Below are positions 16,584 through 25,933 of a stretch of DNA of 46,347 nt, in pieces. The notes under the pieces are model-generated. The model was not told where the DNA came from and did no database searches. It worked only from the letters and a program-made list of their open reading frames with translations. A program made the translations under genes and the position numbers. Position 1 is the first letter of the stretch, and each line of letters starts with the position of its first letter. Source of the DNA: Bacteroidales bacterium (GTDB lineage Bacteria; Bacteroidota; Bacteroidia; Bacteroidales; Marinilabiliaceae); assembly GCA_012838865.1 (NCBI GenBank), contig DUOK01000209.1, positions 1 through 46,347 of the forward strand, read 5' to 3'.

Positions 16584-18635
16584 TTAGTATTCCAGTATTT
16601 CTTTGGCTGCCTGCAATATCTTGTCGGTATTGGGCAGTACCGCTGCTTCCAATATGCGGTTGAAACCAACTGGAGTAAAAGCTGAACCTACACGCTTGAT
16701 GGGTGCATCCAGGTATTCAAAAGCCACTTCAGAAATGGTTGCGGCAACTTCACCGCCAAAACCGGCAAAAACCTTGTCCTCATGCACAATCATGGCTCTG
16801 GAAGTCTTTTTCACCGAGGCAATGATCGCGTCGGTATCCAGGGGCGAAAGACTTCTTAAATCAAGCACTTCCACATCTGCAATGCCCTCTTTGGCCAGCT
16901 TTTCAGCGGCTTCCAGACAAAAATGCGTGGTATTGCCGTAGGTAATTATCGTCAGATCCCTGCCTTCGCGACGAATGCGTGCCTTGCCAAAAGGTACTTC
17001 GAAATCATCGGGTACCGGTGTAGCTGCCTTAGGAGCGTTGTACAAGGCTTTGGGCTCTAAAAACAGCGTCATACCCTCTGAGCGCATAGACGTTCTCAGC
17101 AAACCGGCTGCATCGTCAGCAAAAGAAGGATAAACGACCCGCACGCCCGGGAAGGTGGCCAAGGCCCCTTCAATGGTTTGGGAATGGTACAAGCCTCCCC
17201 CAATGTATCCTCCGGAAGCCAAACGAACGGTAATATTGGGCGAAAACTGCCCTTTGGTCCGCCAGTACTCATGGGTAGTTTCTACAAACTGTTCCATAGC
17301 CGGCCAAAAATAGTCGGCAAATTCAGCCCCTTCTACCACAATGCGGATGTCTTTGTTGTAACGCGACATACCGTTGGCGGTACCCATAATGTAGTCTTCG
17401 GCAATGGGTGCGTTAAACACGCGTTTTTTGCCGAATTCCTGCTGCATCCCTTTAGTTACATTAAAGATGCCTCCCTTGTCTTTATTCGCAATATCCTGAC
17501 CCCAAATAAAGGTGTCGGGGTTGTGACGGAACTCTGCCTTCAGGGTTTCGTTCAGGGCTTCAATAAACTTTTTGGCTTCCCCTTCCGAATTGTGCAGGCC
17601 ATCGGGATATTTGTCGGCTGCATAGGGCTCGGGAATTACAAAATCATAGATGGATTCGGGCGTGGGCTGCGGGGCGGTAATACCTTTCTTATGGGCGGCC
17701 TTAACCTCAGCTTTCACCTTCTCCTCTATTTCTTTCAACTCCTCTTCGGTGGCCCGATTGTAACGCAACAACAGACGACGGTACTTGGCCAGGGGATCGT
17801 ACTCCCTTACATAGCGGAGCTCATTTTCGTCGCGGTACAGCTCATGTCGGTCACTGTTACTGTGTGAGCCAATGCGCACACAGTTGGCGTGTACCAAAAC
17901 CGGCTTTTGCTCGCGTTTGGCCCAGGCTACGGCTTCTTCCATGGTGTTCATGGAATCAAACACGTCTTTGCCGTTGCAATATAAAATATGCAGGTTTTTA
18001 AAACCTTCGAAGTTTTTGGCCACCTTACGGTTGGCGGTCTGGTCTTCCTTGGGTACCGAAATACCGTAACCGTTGTCCTGGAAGACAAACACTACGGGCA
18101 ATTCTTCGTTGGAGGCGCCGTTAATGGCTTCGTAAACGTAGCCTTCGGAGACGGAGCTTTCGCCCTGACTGCTGATGACAACGGCATCTTTCTCGCCGTA
18201 TGTCTTTATGGCACGTCCCACACCGCTGGCGTGCAGGGTATGGTTACCGGTACAGCTGCTCACGTTGTGGATGTTCCACTCAGGCTTGGCAAAGTGGTTC
18301 GACATGTGTCGGCCGCCACCAGCCACATCGGCGTCTCTCGAAATACCATTATAAATGATTTCCTCGGCAGTCATCCCCGCCGCCACACAGGTCTGCAGGT
18401 CGCGGTAGTAAGGAAACAAATGGTCTTTGTTTTTGCGGAACATCTGACCAATGGCCAACTGAATACCATCGTGTCCGGCGGCCGGTGCGTGGTACGACCA
18501 GCCAATGGCTTGTTTCAGGTAGTTGGGGGCACGCTCATCGAGCGAGCGACCCAAAAACAACAGATGGTACCACTTCAACAGTAGGTCCTTATCGGTCTTT
18601 TTTATAGAATATTTTACAGGAACATTGCTCTTCAT
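16584..18635 (-). CDS. 2-oxoacid dehydrogenase E1, fused alpha and beta subunits
   Basis: 683 aa. Thiamine-diphosphate enzyme that decarboxylates a 2-oxoacid and passes the acyl group to the lipoyl arm of E2. The alpha-like half (about 1-330) has the YYRDLQTC and GGRHMSNHF signatures and a TPP-binding segment SQGESSVSEGYVYEAINGAS...DNGYGISVP. The beta-like half (about 355-683) has FIWGQDIANKDKGGIFNVT, a transketolase central domain, and a C-terminal swivel domain (TIITYGNTTHFCLEAAE). The fused form is typical of Bacteroidota and closest in type to branched-chain or pyruvate dehydrogenases; the substrate cannot be set from sequence. The E2 gene lies 27 nt upstream on the same strand. Confidence 0.9.
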   Translation of the reverse strand: MKSNVPVKYSIKKTDKDLLLKWYHLLFLGRSLDERAPNYLKQAIGWSYHAPAAGHDGIQLAIGQMFRKNKDHLFPYYRDLQTCVAAGMTAEEIIYNGISRDADVAGGGRHMSNHFAKPEWNIHNVSSCTGNHTLHASGVGRAIKTYGEKDAVVISSQGESSVSEGYVYEAINGASNEELPVVFVFQDNGYGISVPKEDQTANRKVAKNFEGFKNLHILYCNGKDVFDSMNTMEEAVAWAKREQKPVLVHANCVRIGSHSNSDRHELYRDENELRYVREYDPLAKYRRLLLRYNRATEEELKEIEEKVKAEVKAAHKKGITAPQPTPESIYDFVIPEPYAADKYPDGLHNSEGEAKKFIEALNETLKAEFRHNPDTFIWGQDIANKDKGGIFNVTKGMQQEFGKKRVFNAPIAEDYIMGTANGMSRYNKDIRIVVEGAEFADYFWPAMEQFVETTHEYWRTKGQFSPNITVRLASGGYIGGGLYHSQTIEGALATFPGVRVVYPSFADDAAGLLRTSMRSEGMTLFLEPKALYNAPKAATPVPDDFEVPFGKARIRREGRDLTIITYGNTTHFCLEAAEKLAKEGIADVEVLDLRSLSPLDTDAIIASVKKTSRAMIVHEDKVFAGFGGEVAATISEVAFEYLDAPIKRVGSAFTPVGFNRILEAAVLPNTDKILQAAKEILEY

Positions 18636-18662
18636 TTCTACAATATTTTAGTACAACCTTGA

Positions 18663-19973
18663 TTACAATTCGGTGTTGATGTCCCACTCTTCGAGGTAGT
18701 CGGCCACCTTACGCAGGAAAAATCCGCCCAGTGCACCGTCTACAATACGGTGGTCGTACGACAGCGACAGGAACATTTTGTGACGAATGGCAATGACATC
18801 TCCGGCCTCTGTTTCGAGCACGGCGGGTTTCTTCTCAATGGTGCCGGTGGCCAAAATGGCTACCTGGGGTTGATTGATAATGGGTGTACCAATGGCGTTT
18901 TTAAAGGAACCAAAATTGGTAATGGTAAAGGTGCCTCCCTGAATATCGTCGGGCGACAGCTTGTTGTTGCGTGCCTGATCGGCCAAACGGTTGATGTCGC
19001 TGGCCAATCCCACCACATTCTTCTGATCGGCCTGCTTAATTACCGGTACAATCAGGTTGCCCGAGGGCAGTGCCACAGCAATACCCACATTCACATTTTT
19101 GCGGTAGATGATGTTGTTGCCGCTGACCGAAGCATTTACGCCGGGATAATCGCGCAGGGCCTTGGCAACGGCCTGGGTGAAGATGGGCATAAAGGTGAGC
19201 TTTTCCCCGTATTTTTTAAGGAAGGCATCTTTCTGCTTATTGCGCCACAGCACCAGATTGGTCACGTCGGCCTCAACAATAGAAGTTACGTGGGGCGAAA
19301 CCTGCTTAGACATCAGCATGTTGTCGGCAATCAGCTTGCGCATGCGGTCCATTTCAACAATGTCGTCGTTGGCTCCGGCCTTAACTTCAGGCGCCTTAAA
19401 GGCAGGTTTTTCGGCGGCTTTTGGTGCTTCGGCCTTGGCGGCAGGAGCAGCTTTGGCTGCGGGTTGACTGCCACGATTCTTCAGGTAATCGAGCACGTCT
19501 TCTTTGGTAACGCGTCCGTCCTTGCCTGAACCTTTGATGCCATCGAGTTCGGCCACCGATATTTGTTCTTCCTTAGCGATGCTCTTAACCAGGGGAGAAT
19601 AAAAACGATCGCTGTCCTTGAAATCGGCACTACTGTCTGCTGGCGCTGCGGCAGCGGGCTCAGCGGCAGGTGCTTTACGCTCTTCTGCCGGCTTCGCTTC
19701 TGCCTCGGCCGACTCGTCTCCGGCGTCCTCTCCATCCATGGCAATGACTGCCACTACTTCACCTACCGGCACCAGGGCGTCGGTTTCAAATTTAATCTCC
19801 TTGATCACACCGGCAACGGGTGAAGGAATCTCAGAGTCAACCTTGTCGGTTGCAATCTCCAGCAAAACCTGGTCTTCTTCCACGGTATCACCAACTTTTA
19901 CAAACCATTTGGTGATGGTGGCTTCTTCAACACTCTCACCCATTTTGGGCATAAGGATATCAAATGTAGACAT
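18663..19973 (-). CDS. 2-oxoacid dehydrogenase E2 (dihydrolipoamide acyltransferase)
   Basis: 436 aa. Core of the 2-oxoacid dehydrogenase complex. Domains: one N-terminal lipoyl domain with lipoyl-lysine Lys44 (ATDKVDSEI), an Ala/Pro/Glu linker, a peripheral-subunit-binding domain at about 127-165 (YSPLVKSIAKEEQISVAEL, GKDGRVTKEDVLDYL), a second Ala/Pro linker, and the catalytic acyltransferase domain with the active-site motif DHRIVDG near the C-terminus. It is encoded just upstream of the fused E1; no E3 gene is in the window. Acyl specificity (acetyl, succinyl or branched-chain) is undecided. Confidence 0.92.
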   Translation of the reverse strand: MSTFDILMPKMGESVEEATITKWFVKVGDTVEEDQVLLEIATDKVDSEIPSPVAGVIKEIKFETDALVPVGEVVAVIAMDGEDAGDESAEAEAKPAEERKAPAAEPAAAAPADSSADFKDSDRFYSPLVKSIAKEEQISVAELDGIKGSGKDGRVTKEDVLDYLKNRGSQPAAKAAPAAKAEAPKAAEKPAFKAPEVKAGANDDIVEMDRMRKLIADNMLMSKQVSPHVTSIVEADVTNLVLWRNKQKDAFLKKYGEKLTFMPIFTQAVAKALRDYPGVNASVSGNNIIYRKNVNVGIAVALPSGNLIVPVIKQADQKNVVGLASDINRLADQARNNKLSPDDIQGGTFTITNFGSFKNAIGTPIINQPQVAILATGTIEKKPAVLETEAGDVIAIRHKMFLSLSYDHRIVDGALGGFFLRKVADYLEEWDINTEL

Positions 19974-20060
19974 ATTGAAAAGATTTATTTTTTGTTGATT
20001 CTAATGCTATTATTCCGTGTGTTTTAACGTTACTCTCTTATATCTCAATAATTTGGTGCG

Positions 20061-20091
20061 CAAAAATAGCGCTTTGGGTTATATTAAACAA
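20061..20091 (-). promoter_or_regulatory. Candidate promoter of the E2-E1 operon
   Basis: On the minus strand: TTG (20089-20091), 20-nt spacer, then TATTTTTG (20061-20068), which matches TAnnTTTG, 88 nt before the E2 ATG. The remaining 19974-20297 interval holds the terminator of the upstream lyase gene and nothing else clear. Confidence 0.5.
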
Positions 20092-20236
20092 GTCTAAATA
20101 AAACAAAGCGCTTGTTTTGAAACTATCCTATTAACAGCGTTACAGGCTTTTTGTTTTTTGCAGCCGAAAAATTTACAGTTTTGGTCGAAGCACAGCAGTG
20201 CTACGTTTTTCAAGATAGCGATTACCCCTATAAAAA

Positions 20237-20268
20237 GCAAGGCTGTGAACTTGCGTTCACAGCCTTGC
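20237..20268 (-). terminator. Intrinsic terminator after the beta-eliminating lyase gene
   Basis: Perfect 14-bp stem GCAAGGCTGTGAAC / GTTCACAGCCTTGC with a 4-nt loop, followed on the minus strand by TTTTTA. It lies 30 nt after the lyase stop codon. Confidence 0.88.
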
Positions 20269-20297
20269 CCACTTTGGATAGAGGGGTAAAGAAGGTA

Positions 20298-21761
20298 TTA
20301 GAGACTGTCTCCAAAATCCTGCTTAAACTTGGCCACCAGTTTTTCGGGCCAGTCGGAAACAGCATCCAGGCGTCCCATAAAGAAACGCAATACTTTAGGT
20401 TCTTCGGTAAATTTAAGTCCGCCTACCAATTCACGATTCTGATACAGCCAGTTGATCCGGTCGATGAGAAACTTGGTCTGCGAAAGGGTAAACACTCTGC
20501 GCGGGAAAGCCAAACGTAAGAGTTCCATATCTGCCAGGAGATCCTCTCCATTTTCGAGACGAACACTGGAGATGGTCCCCCTTTCCATACCGCGACATCC
20601 CGATATGATGTACAAGGCAGCGGCCAGAGCGCCAGCGGGGTATTCACTTTGAGGTATGTGGGGCAAAAAGCTCATGGCATCTACGTGGGCACCCAGGGCC
20701 CCGGCAGGAGTAATTACAGGAATCCCCAGGCGATCGAGTTCGTTTACGGCGTACTCGATAAAACCGGGCGATTGACTGATGACGGTTTCGTCGGTGGTTT
20801 CGTACAAACCAACTGCCATGGCCTCAATTTCGCGGACCGACATGCCCCCATAGGTCAGGAAGCCTTCATAAAGCGGAATCAATTCGCGCATTTGCATGTA
20901 CAAATCCTTGTTGTTGGTGCAGATACCTCCCCCACGTGTGGAGCTTACCTTGCGGCTCGAGAAATAAACAATGTCGCAGATACCGCACATGGTACGCAGA
21001 ATCTCCTTGATACTGGTCGTGGCAAACTCTGCTTCCCGCTGCTTAATGAACCAGGCATTTTCGCCGATGAGACTGGCATCCAGCACCATCATTATGCCGA
21101 ATTCGTCGGCCACCTTGCGCACCTCGCGCATGTTGGCAATGGAGAAGGGTTGCCCACCAATCAGGTTGGTAGAGGCTTCCATGCGGATAAAGGGAATGTG
21201 TTCCTTGCCAAAGCGCGCAATCAGCTCACGCAACTTATGAATATCGATGTTGCCCTTAAAGGGATGCTTACTTTTTATTTTGAGCGCCTCCTCGGTAAAA
21301 ATCTCGAAAATTTCTCCGCCGTTGAGCTCCATATGCGCCTTGGTGGTGGTAAAGTGATAATTCATGGGAATGGCATCTCCCGGCTTGATAAAAGTCTTTG
21401 AGATAACGTTTTCTGCAGCCCTTCCCTGGTGTACAGGTAATACCAGTTCCTTACCAAATACCTCCTTAATGGCTGCCTCCATCCGGTAAAAACTTTGTGA
21501 ACCTGCATAGGCATCGTCTGCCTGCAGCATCGAAGCCTGTTGGTTGTCGCTCATGGCATTGGTGCCACTGTCGGTGAGCATATCCAAAAAGATGTCTGCC
21601 GTATTCAGTAAAAAGGTGTTGAAGCCACCTTGTTTAATGGCCTTTAGGCGCTCGTCAATGGGCTTTAGGTGTAACTTTTGAACGATCCGTACTTTGTGTA
21701 ATTCTACAGGGATTTGCTCTCCACTGAAAAATTTTACTTTAGGACTTGAATTTTGATCCAT
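20298..21761 (-). CDS. Tryptophanase / tyrosine phenol-lyase family PLP enzyme
   Basis: 487 aa. PLP enzyme of the beta-eliminating lyase family, which cleaves an aromatic amino acid (or a related compound) to pyruvate, ammonia and the side chain. The PLP lysine is Lys271 in YFSSRKVSSTRGGG. Family landmarks: YAGSQSFYRME, PVHQGRAAENVI, LDASLIGENAWFI, and the HVDAMSFLPHIP block. Some are closer to tyrosine phenol-lyase (YAGS, FTTT, PRRVFT) than to tryptophanase, but the usual His/Met/Asp stretch after PRRVFT is replaced by SQTKF. The substrate is therefore open. Monocistronic, with its own terminator; divergent from plsC. Confidence 0.85.
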   Translation of the reverse strand: MDQNSSPKVKFFSGEQIPVELHKVRIVQKLHLKPIDERLKAIKQGGFNTFLLNTADIFLDMLTDSGTNAMSDNQQASMLQADDAYAGSQSFYRMEAAIKEVFGKELVLPVHQGRAAENVISKTFIKPGDAIPMNYHFTTTKAHMELNGGEIFEIFTEEALKIKSKHPFKGNIDIHKLRELIARFGKEHIPFIRMEASTNLIGGQPFSIANMREVRKVADEFGIMMVLDASLIGENAWFIKQREAEFATTSIKEILRTMCGICDIVYFSSRKVSSTRGGGICTNNKDLYMQMRELIPLYEGFLTYGGMSVREIEAMAVGLYETTDETVISQSPGFIEYAVNELDRLGIPVITPAGALGAHVDAMSFLPHIPQSEYPAGALAAALYIISGCRGMERGTISSVRLENGEDLLADMELLRLAFPRRVFTLSQTKFLIDRINWLYQNRELVGGLKFTEEPKVLRFFMGRLDAVSDWPEKLVAKFKQDFGDSL

Positions 21762-21978
21762 GGTTTACGTGAAAAAATGAGTATGTTATAATTATTAGCG
21801 CAAGCAATTGTAAGTTAGGACTGTCTAAAATACTTAAAAGTGTTATTGCTGGTGTGAAAAAACGTAAAAAAGACTGCTGTTACCCCCTATTTTGTTTTGA
21901 TTTTAAATTAGCCAGCCGCATCAAACTTGTAGAAACAGTTTTATTGTTGTTTTTTTGTATGATTTTTTTTGAAGACCT

Positions 21979-22716
21979 ATGCAACTCATCCTTGGTTATC
22001 TGCTCACTCCTCTTTACTACTTGTGGTTTGGCCTGGCTTTGGGCCTCTTTCATCCCATTCAGGTATTGTCCTGGCATCTGGGGGGCTATGAAGCCCATAG
22101 GAAGAGTGTGGGCATTCTTAATTATTTCTTGGTAAAAGGCTTGTGGATATTGGGTGCACGCATCCGTTTCGAAGGTTTTGAACTGCTGCCAAAAGACCGC
22201 CCCCTGGTAGTGGTAGCCAACCACCAGAGTATTTTCGACATCCAGGCCTTTGTTTATGGTTTCAATGCCTGGCATCCCAAATTTGTTTCGAAAATTGAGC
22301 TGAGCAAGGGCATTCCCAGCATATCATACAATTTGCGCCGCAGTGGTTCGGCCCTCATTGACCGCAGTAAAGGCAGTCAGGCCATCCGTGAAATCGTGCG
22401 CCTGGGGCGCTACGTCGAAGCCAACAACTATGCCGTTTGCATCTACCCCGAGGGTACCCGAAGCCGCGACGGCCGGGTTAAACCCTTCCAGTCGGCCGGT
22501 GTAAAATCCCTCCTTAAAGCAGCGCCCTCTGCCCTTTTGGTTCCCTTTGTTATTGAGGGACATTCGGACTTAATGAAGAAAGGTTACTTTCCTCTGCTTT
22601 TTGGGCAAAAGCTGACCTACCGGGTGTTGCCGCCCCTTGAGCCCGGGAAGCGGGAAGCCGAAGAACTGGTGCAGGAGTGTGAGCTGAAAATAAAGCAGGC
22701 TCTGGGACAGGCTTAA
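21979..22716 (+). CDS. plsC: 1-acyl-sn-glycerol-3-phosphate acyltransferase
   Basis: 245 aa. Converts lysophosphatidate to phosphatidate in membrane phospholipid synthesis. The acyltransferase motif I is NHQSIFD (H-x4-D), motif II is around SKGIPSISYNLRRSGSALIDR, and motif III is YPEGTRSRDG. The N-terminal hydrophobic segment anchors it to the inner membrane. The 217-bp gap to the divergent lyase gene shows A/T-rich sequence without a convincing promoter match. The gene is alone on the plus strand here and ends in a strong terminator. Confidence 0.93.
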   Translation: MQLILGYLLTPLYYLWFGLALGLFHPIQVLSWHLGGYEAHRKSVGILNYFLVKGLWILGARIRFEGFELLPKDRPLVVVANHQSIFDIQAFVYGFNAWHPKFVSKIELSKGIPSISYNLRRSGSALIDRSKGSQAIREIVRLGRYVEANNYAVCIYPEGTRSRDGRVKPFQSAGVKSLLKAAPSALLVPFVIEGHSDLMKKGYFPLLFGQKLTYRVLPPLEPGKREAEELVQECELKIKQALGQA

Positions 22717-22746
22717 TGATGCTCAAAAGCTGATTTGCCCCAACAA

Positions 22747-22772
22747 AAAAAGCTGCCCGAAGGCAGCTTTTT
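22747..22772. terminator. Bidirectional terminator between plsC and icd
   Basis: Perfect 11-bp stem AAAAAGCTGCC / GGCAGCTTTTT with a CGAA tetraloop. The A and T tracts let it work for both converging genes. Confidence 0.9.
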
Positions 22773-22808
22773 CTTTATAATGAGACCGAATATCCTTATC
22801 TGATATCC

Positions 22809-24038
22809 TTACTTCGCCATCTTCAACTCAAGATGTGACTTGATGGCAGCCATAAAGCCTTCGGTAGTCAGGTAATGTTCCGACTTCAAATCCTTACCAT
22901 GAATGGTCAGGGCCAAATCTTTGGTCATTTGACCGCTCTCCACCGTCTCTACACAAACTGCTTCCAGCTTCTCTGCAAAATCAATCAAAGCCTGATTGTT
23001 GTCGAGTTTGCCCCGGAAAGCCAGTCCCCGTGTCCAGGCATAAATACTGGCAATGGGGTTGGTTGAGGTGGGCTTACCCTCCTGATGCTGACGGTAGTGA
23101 CGGGTAACGGTTCCGTGCGCTGCCTCTGCCTCCATAGTCTTGCCATCGGGCGTTACCAGGGTCGAGGTCATCAGTCCCAAAGAACCAAAGCCCTGGGCCA
23201 GGGTGTCCGACTGTACATCGCCGTCGTAGTTTTTACAAGCCCAGACAAAGTTTCCGTTCCACTTAAGGGCCGCAGCCACCATGTCGTCGATAAGGCGGTG
23301 TTCGTAGGTAATGCCCAACTGCTCAAACTTTCCTTTATAGTGCTTCTCGTAAACATCCTGAAAAATGTCTTTGAAACGACCGTCGTACTTTTTAAGAATG
23401 GTGTTTTTGGTCGACAAGTACAGGGGCCACTTTTTGTTGATGGCCTGGTTGAAACAGCTGTGGGCAAAACCGGTGATGCTCTCATCGGTATTGTACATGG
23501 CCAAAGCCACCCCGTCGCCCTCAAAGTCGTAAACATCGTAGGACTGTACCTCGCCCCCGTCTTCAGGCGTAAAAGTAATGGTGAGCTTGCCCTTGCCCTT
23601 TACCAGGAAGTCGGTCGCTCTGTACTGATCGCCAAAGGCATGACGGCCAATGCAAATGGGATGCTCCCAACCGGGAACCAGGCGCGGCACGTTCTTGATG
23701 ATGATGGGCTCGCGAAATACGGTGCCGCCGAGGATGTTACGAATGGTTCCGTTGGGCGACTTCCACATCTTCTTCAATCCAAATTCTTCCACACGGTTTT
23801 CATCGGGCGTGATGGTGGCACACTTGATCCCGACATTATATTTTTGAATGGCGTGGGCTGCATCAATGGTCACCTGATCGTTGGTGGCATCGCGATGCTC
23901 CATTCCCAGGTCGTAGTACTTGATGTCCAAATCAACATAAGGAAGAATCAGCTCCTCCTTAATCATCTTCCAGATGATGCGGGTCATCTCATCCCCGTCC
24001 AGCTCCACCACCGGATTCAGCACTTTAATTTTGCTCAT
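22809..24038 (-). CDS. icd: Isocitrate dehydrogenase, NADP-dependent, eukaryotic-type
   Basis: 409 aa. Oxidatively decarboxylates isocitrate to 2-oxoglutarate in the TCA cycle. The sequence is of the homodimeric type II family: [14 protein letters not shown] at the N-terminus, the substrate-binding segment [28 protein letters not shown], and the metal-site region [13 protein letters not shown]...[23 protein letters not shown]. The coenzyme loop [16 protein letters not shown] has the His-Arg arrangement of NADP-specific members. It lies 94 nt downstream of dnaX on the same strand. Confidence 0.95.
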   Translation of the reverse strand: MSKIKVLNPVVELDGDEMTRIIWKMIKEELILPYVDLDIKYYDLGMEHRDATNDQVTIDAAHAIQKYNVGIKCATITPDENRVEEFGLKKMWKSPNGTIRNILGGTVFREPIIIKNVPRLVPGWEHPICIGRHAFGDQYRATDFLVKGKGKLTITFTPEDGGEVQSYDVYDFEGDGVALAMYNTDESITGFAHSCFNQAINKKWPLYLSTKNTILKKYDGRFKDIFQDVYEKHYKGKFEQLGITYEHRLIDDMVAAALKWNGNFVWACKNYDGDVQSDTLAQGFGSLGLMTSTLVTPDGKTMEAEAAHGTVTRHYRQHQEGKPTSTNPIASIYAWTRGLAFRGKLDNNQALIDFAEKLEAVCVETVESGQMTKDLALTIHGKDLKSEHYLTTEGFMAAIKSHLELKMAK

Positions 24039-24132
24039 GGTATCAGAATTATATTATGATTTAGATAGTTAATTGGATTCACATTTTGTAACAAACCGAA
24101 GGCTGAATTGTTGCAATAAAAAACAAAAATAA

Positions 24133-25838
24133 TCAGTCGATATCCAAATTGAATTGTTGCCGAAGCAGCGCCAGTGCCGGATTCTTTTGCATCATGGCTT
24201 CCAACTTTTCTGTGGCGGTAAATGCTTTTCGGGGACCTTCCTCCTCTTCTGTTTTAATGGCTGTTTCCAATTCGAGAAAATCATTTTTGACTTCCTTTTT
24301 TAAAAACAACATCAACTGGGGCTTTACACGCAGCAAATCGTCCTGCTGGAGACTGCTGGTCAGTTCAACCCGGATACGCTCCTTGTCTATAAGAACGGGC
24401 GGATTGTTCGAAATGATGCTGAAAAGACGTGGATCGTTTTGCTCCAGCGTTTTACCATAAGCCCGCCAGGCCAGATCAAGTGCCTCCGGATCCACGGCTT
24501 CGCGAAGCCGGAGGCTGTTTCCTGCAGGGCTCTCCTGTGTACTTTCTGCATTTTTAGTATCGCTGCCCTTCCCCGCAGCGCTTTTCCCAGGTCCCTTTAA
24601 CAGGGCCTTAACCGAAACACTGGAAATGCGTTGCTGGGGGGTGCGCTGAGCTGGCGAAGGACTGGCAATAGGAGTGCCGGATGGGGCGTTCGCTTTTGCT
24701 GCGGCCGCCTTTTTCCTTTTCTCTGCTAATTCAAGTGCTTTTTTTTTTCAGCCAAAATGCGAGCCAAAGAGAGCAGGGCAAACTCAACATGCAGACGCTT
24801 ATTACGGGCTACTTTGTAGTTCAGTTCACAGGAGGTGGTGATTTTCAAAGCCTCAAACAAGAAGTCGTTGTCGCAGACCCGGGCCTGTTCCTGATACCTC
24901 AGTTTTATAGAAGCACCTACCTCAAGCAAATTAACGGTTTGCGGATCGCGGCACATCATCAAATCACGCAGGTGACTGGCCATCCCCTCTAAAAAGTGAC
25001 TGCCATCGAAACCGTGATTCAATATTTCATTAAAAATCAAAAGTGCCGAGGTGGCATCTTCCTTCAAAAAAGCTTCGGTCAACCGAAAATAGTAATCGTA
25101 ATCGAGTACGTTTAAGTTTTCGATGACCTGTTGGTAAGTGATGTTTTTACCGCTAAAAGCCACAATCTGGTCGAATATGGACAAGGCATCCCGCATGGCA
25201 CCATCGGCCTTCGTGGCAATTACGTTAAGCGCCTCTTCCTCGATGGTAACACCTTCCTTGCCGGCCACATACTTCAAATGCGCCACCGCCGTTTCTACCG
25301 CTATCCTGTTGAAGTCGAAGGTCTGACAACGCGACAGAATGGTGGGTAAAATCTTGTGCTTTTCGGTGGTAGCCATGATAAACACCGCATGCCTGGGAGG
25401 TTCTTCCAGAGTTTTAAGAAAAGCGTTAAAGGCCTGGGACGACAGCATGTGCACCTCGTCGATGATGTAAACGCTGTACTTGCCCATTTGTGGAGGGATG
25501 CGCACCTTATCGATAAGGAGGCGGATATCGTCCACCGAGTTATTGCTCGCCGCATCCAGTTCGTGAATATTGAAGGACTTGTTCTCGTTAAAGGATTTGC
25601 AGGACGCACATTCGTTACAGGCCTCATAATCGGCCCCGATATTTTGGCAATTAATGGTTTTGGCAAAAATTCGTGCACAAGTGGTTTTGCCTACCCCGCG
25701 TGGACCGCAAAACAAATAGGCATGGGCCAGCTGCTCATTTTTAATGGCGTTTTTAAGGGTGGTGGTAATGTTCTCCTGCCCTTCCACCGAGGCAAAGGTG
25801 CCCGGCCGATATTTTCGTGCTGAAACAATGTATTCCAT
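24133..25838 (-). CDS. dnaX: DNA polymerase III tau subunit (dnaX, needs a -1 frameshift)
   Basis: Clamp-loader subunit that holds the polymerase cores. The start is the ATG at 25838 (MEYIVSARKYRP, typical for the family); an in-frame TTG seven codons earlier is unlikely. The AAA+ motor has Walker A GPRGVGKTT (45-53), zinc cysteines 64, 74, 77 and 80, DEVHMLSSQAF and the arginine-finger SRCQ. Frame 0 ends at a TAG (24726-24728) after ten A's. Shifting -1 at the run gives an uninterrupted frame (ALELAEKRKKAAAAK..., no stop) down to the TGA at 24133, with a linker and tau C-terminal domain (DPEALDLAWRAYGKTLEQ...LLRQQFNLDID). The full product is 568 aa. A homopolymer sequencing error is the alternative. 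Confidence 0.88.
24726..25838 (-). CDS. dnaX: DNA polymerase III gamma product (frame-0 dnaX)
   Basis: Reading without a shift gives 370 residues ending K-K-K-H-L-N-stop. It contains the whole ATPase and clamp-loader collar but lacks the tau-specific linker and C-terminal domain that contacts the polymerase and helicase in other bacteria. This is the shape of gamma made by frameshifting in E. coli dnaX. Confidence 0.6.
   Translation of the reverse strand: MEYIVSARKYRPGTFASVEGQENITTTLKNAIKNEQLAHAYLFCGPRGVGKTTCARIFAKTINCQNIGADYEACNECASCKSFNENKSFNIHELDAASNNSVDDIRLLIDKVRIPPQMGKYSVYIIDEVHMLSSQAFNAFLKTLEEPPRHAVFIMATTEKHKILPTILSRCQTFDFNRIAVETAVAHLKYVAGKEGVTIEEEALNVIATKADGAMRDALSIFDQIVAFSGKNITYQQVIENLNVLDYDYYFRLTEAFLKEDATSALLIFNEILNHGFDGSHFLEGMASHLRDLMMCRDPQTVNLLEVGASIKLRYQEQARVCDNDFLFEALKITTSCELNYKVARNKRLHVEFALLSLARILAEKKKHLN
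24739..24751 (-). other. dnaX slippery site
   Basis: The mRNA reads GCT GAA AAA AAA AAG CAC TTG AAT TAG. The ten-A run contains the in-frame heptamer A-AAA-AAG, identical to the E. coli dnaX slip site. A one-nucleotide backward slip (or an A11 transcript) opens the tau frame. A stop four codons later limits frame-0 product size. A GC-rich stretch with GGCGGCCGC follows about 35 nt later and might help stall ribosomes. Confidence 0.7.
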
Positions 25839-25870
25839 AGAAGCAAAAACTGCCTTCAATTGCAGTCACA

Positions 25871-25901
25871 CAAAGATAAAAAAATACCCGGCTGTCGCAA
25901 A
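25871..25901 (-). promoter_or_regulatory. dnaX promoter
   Basis: On the minus strand: TTTG (25898-25901), 19-nt spacer, TATCTTTG (25871-25878). Both elements and spacing match the Bacteroidota consensus. The -7 box is 32 nt before the ATG at 25838. Confidence 0.7.
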
Positions 25902-25933
25902 CAAAAATAAACCGGGGCAACGGCAAGACGCAA

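Noticed and set aside
24739-24748. dnaX interruption as a plain pseudogene
   Set aside because: The tau-frame stays open with a normal C-terminal domain, the run contains a perfect A-AAA-AAG in-frame heptamer, and dnaX is essential. A read error in the homopolymer remains possible and is noted as the main alternative.
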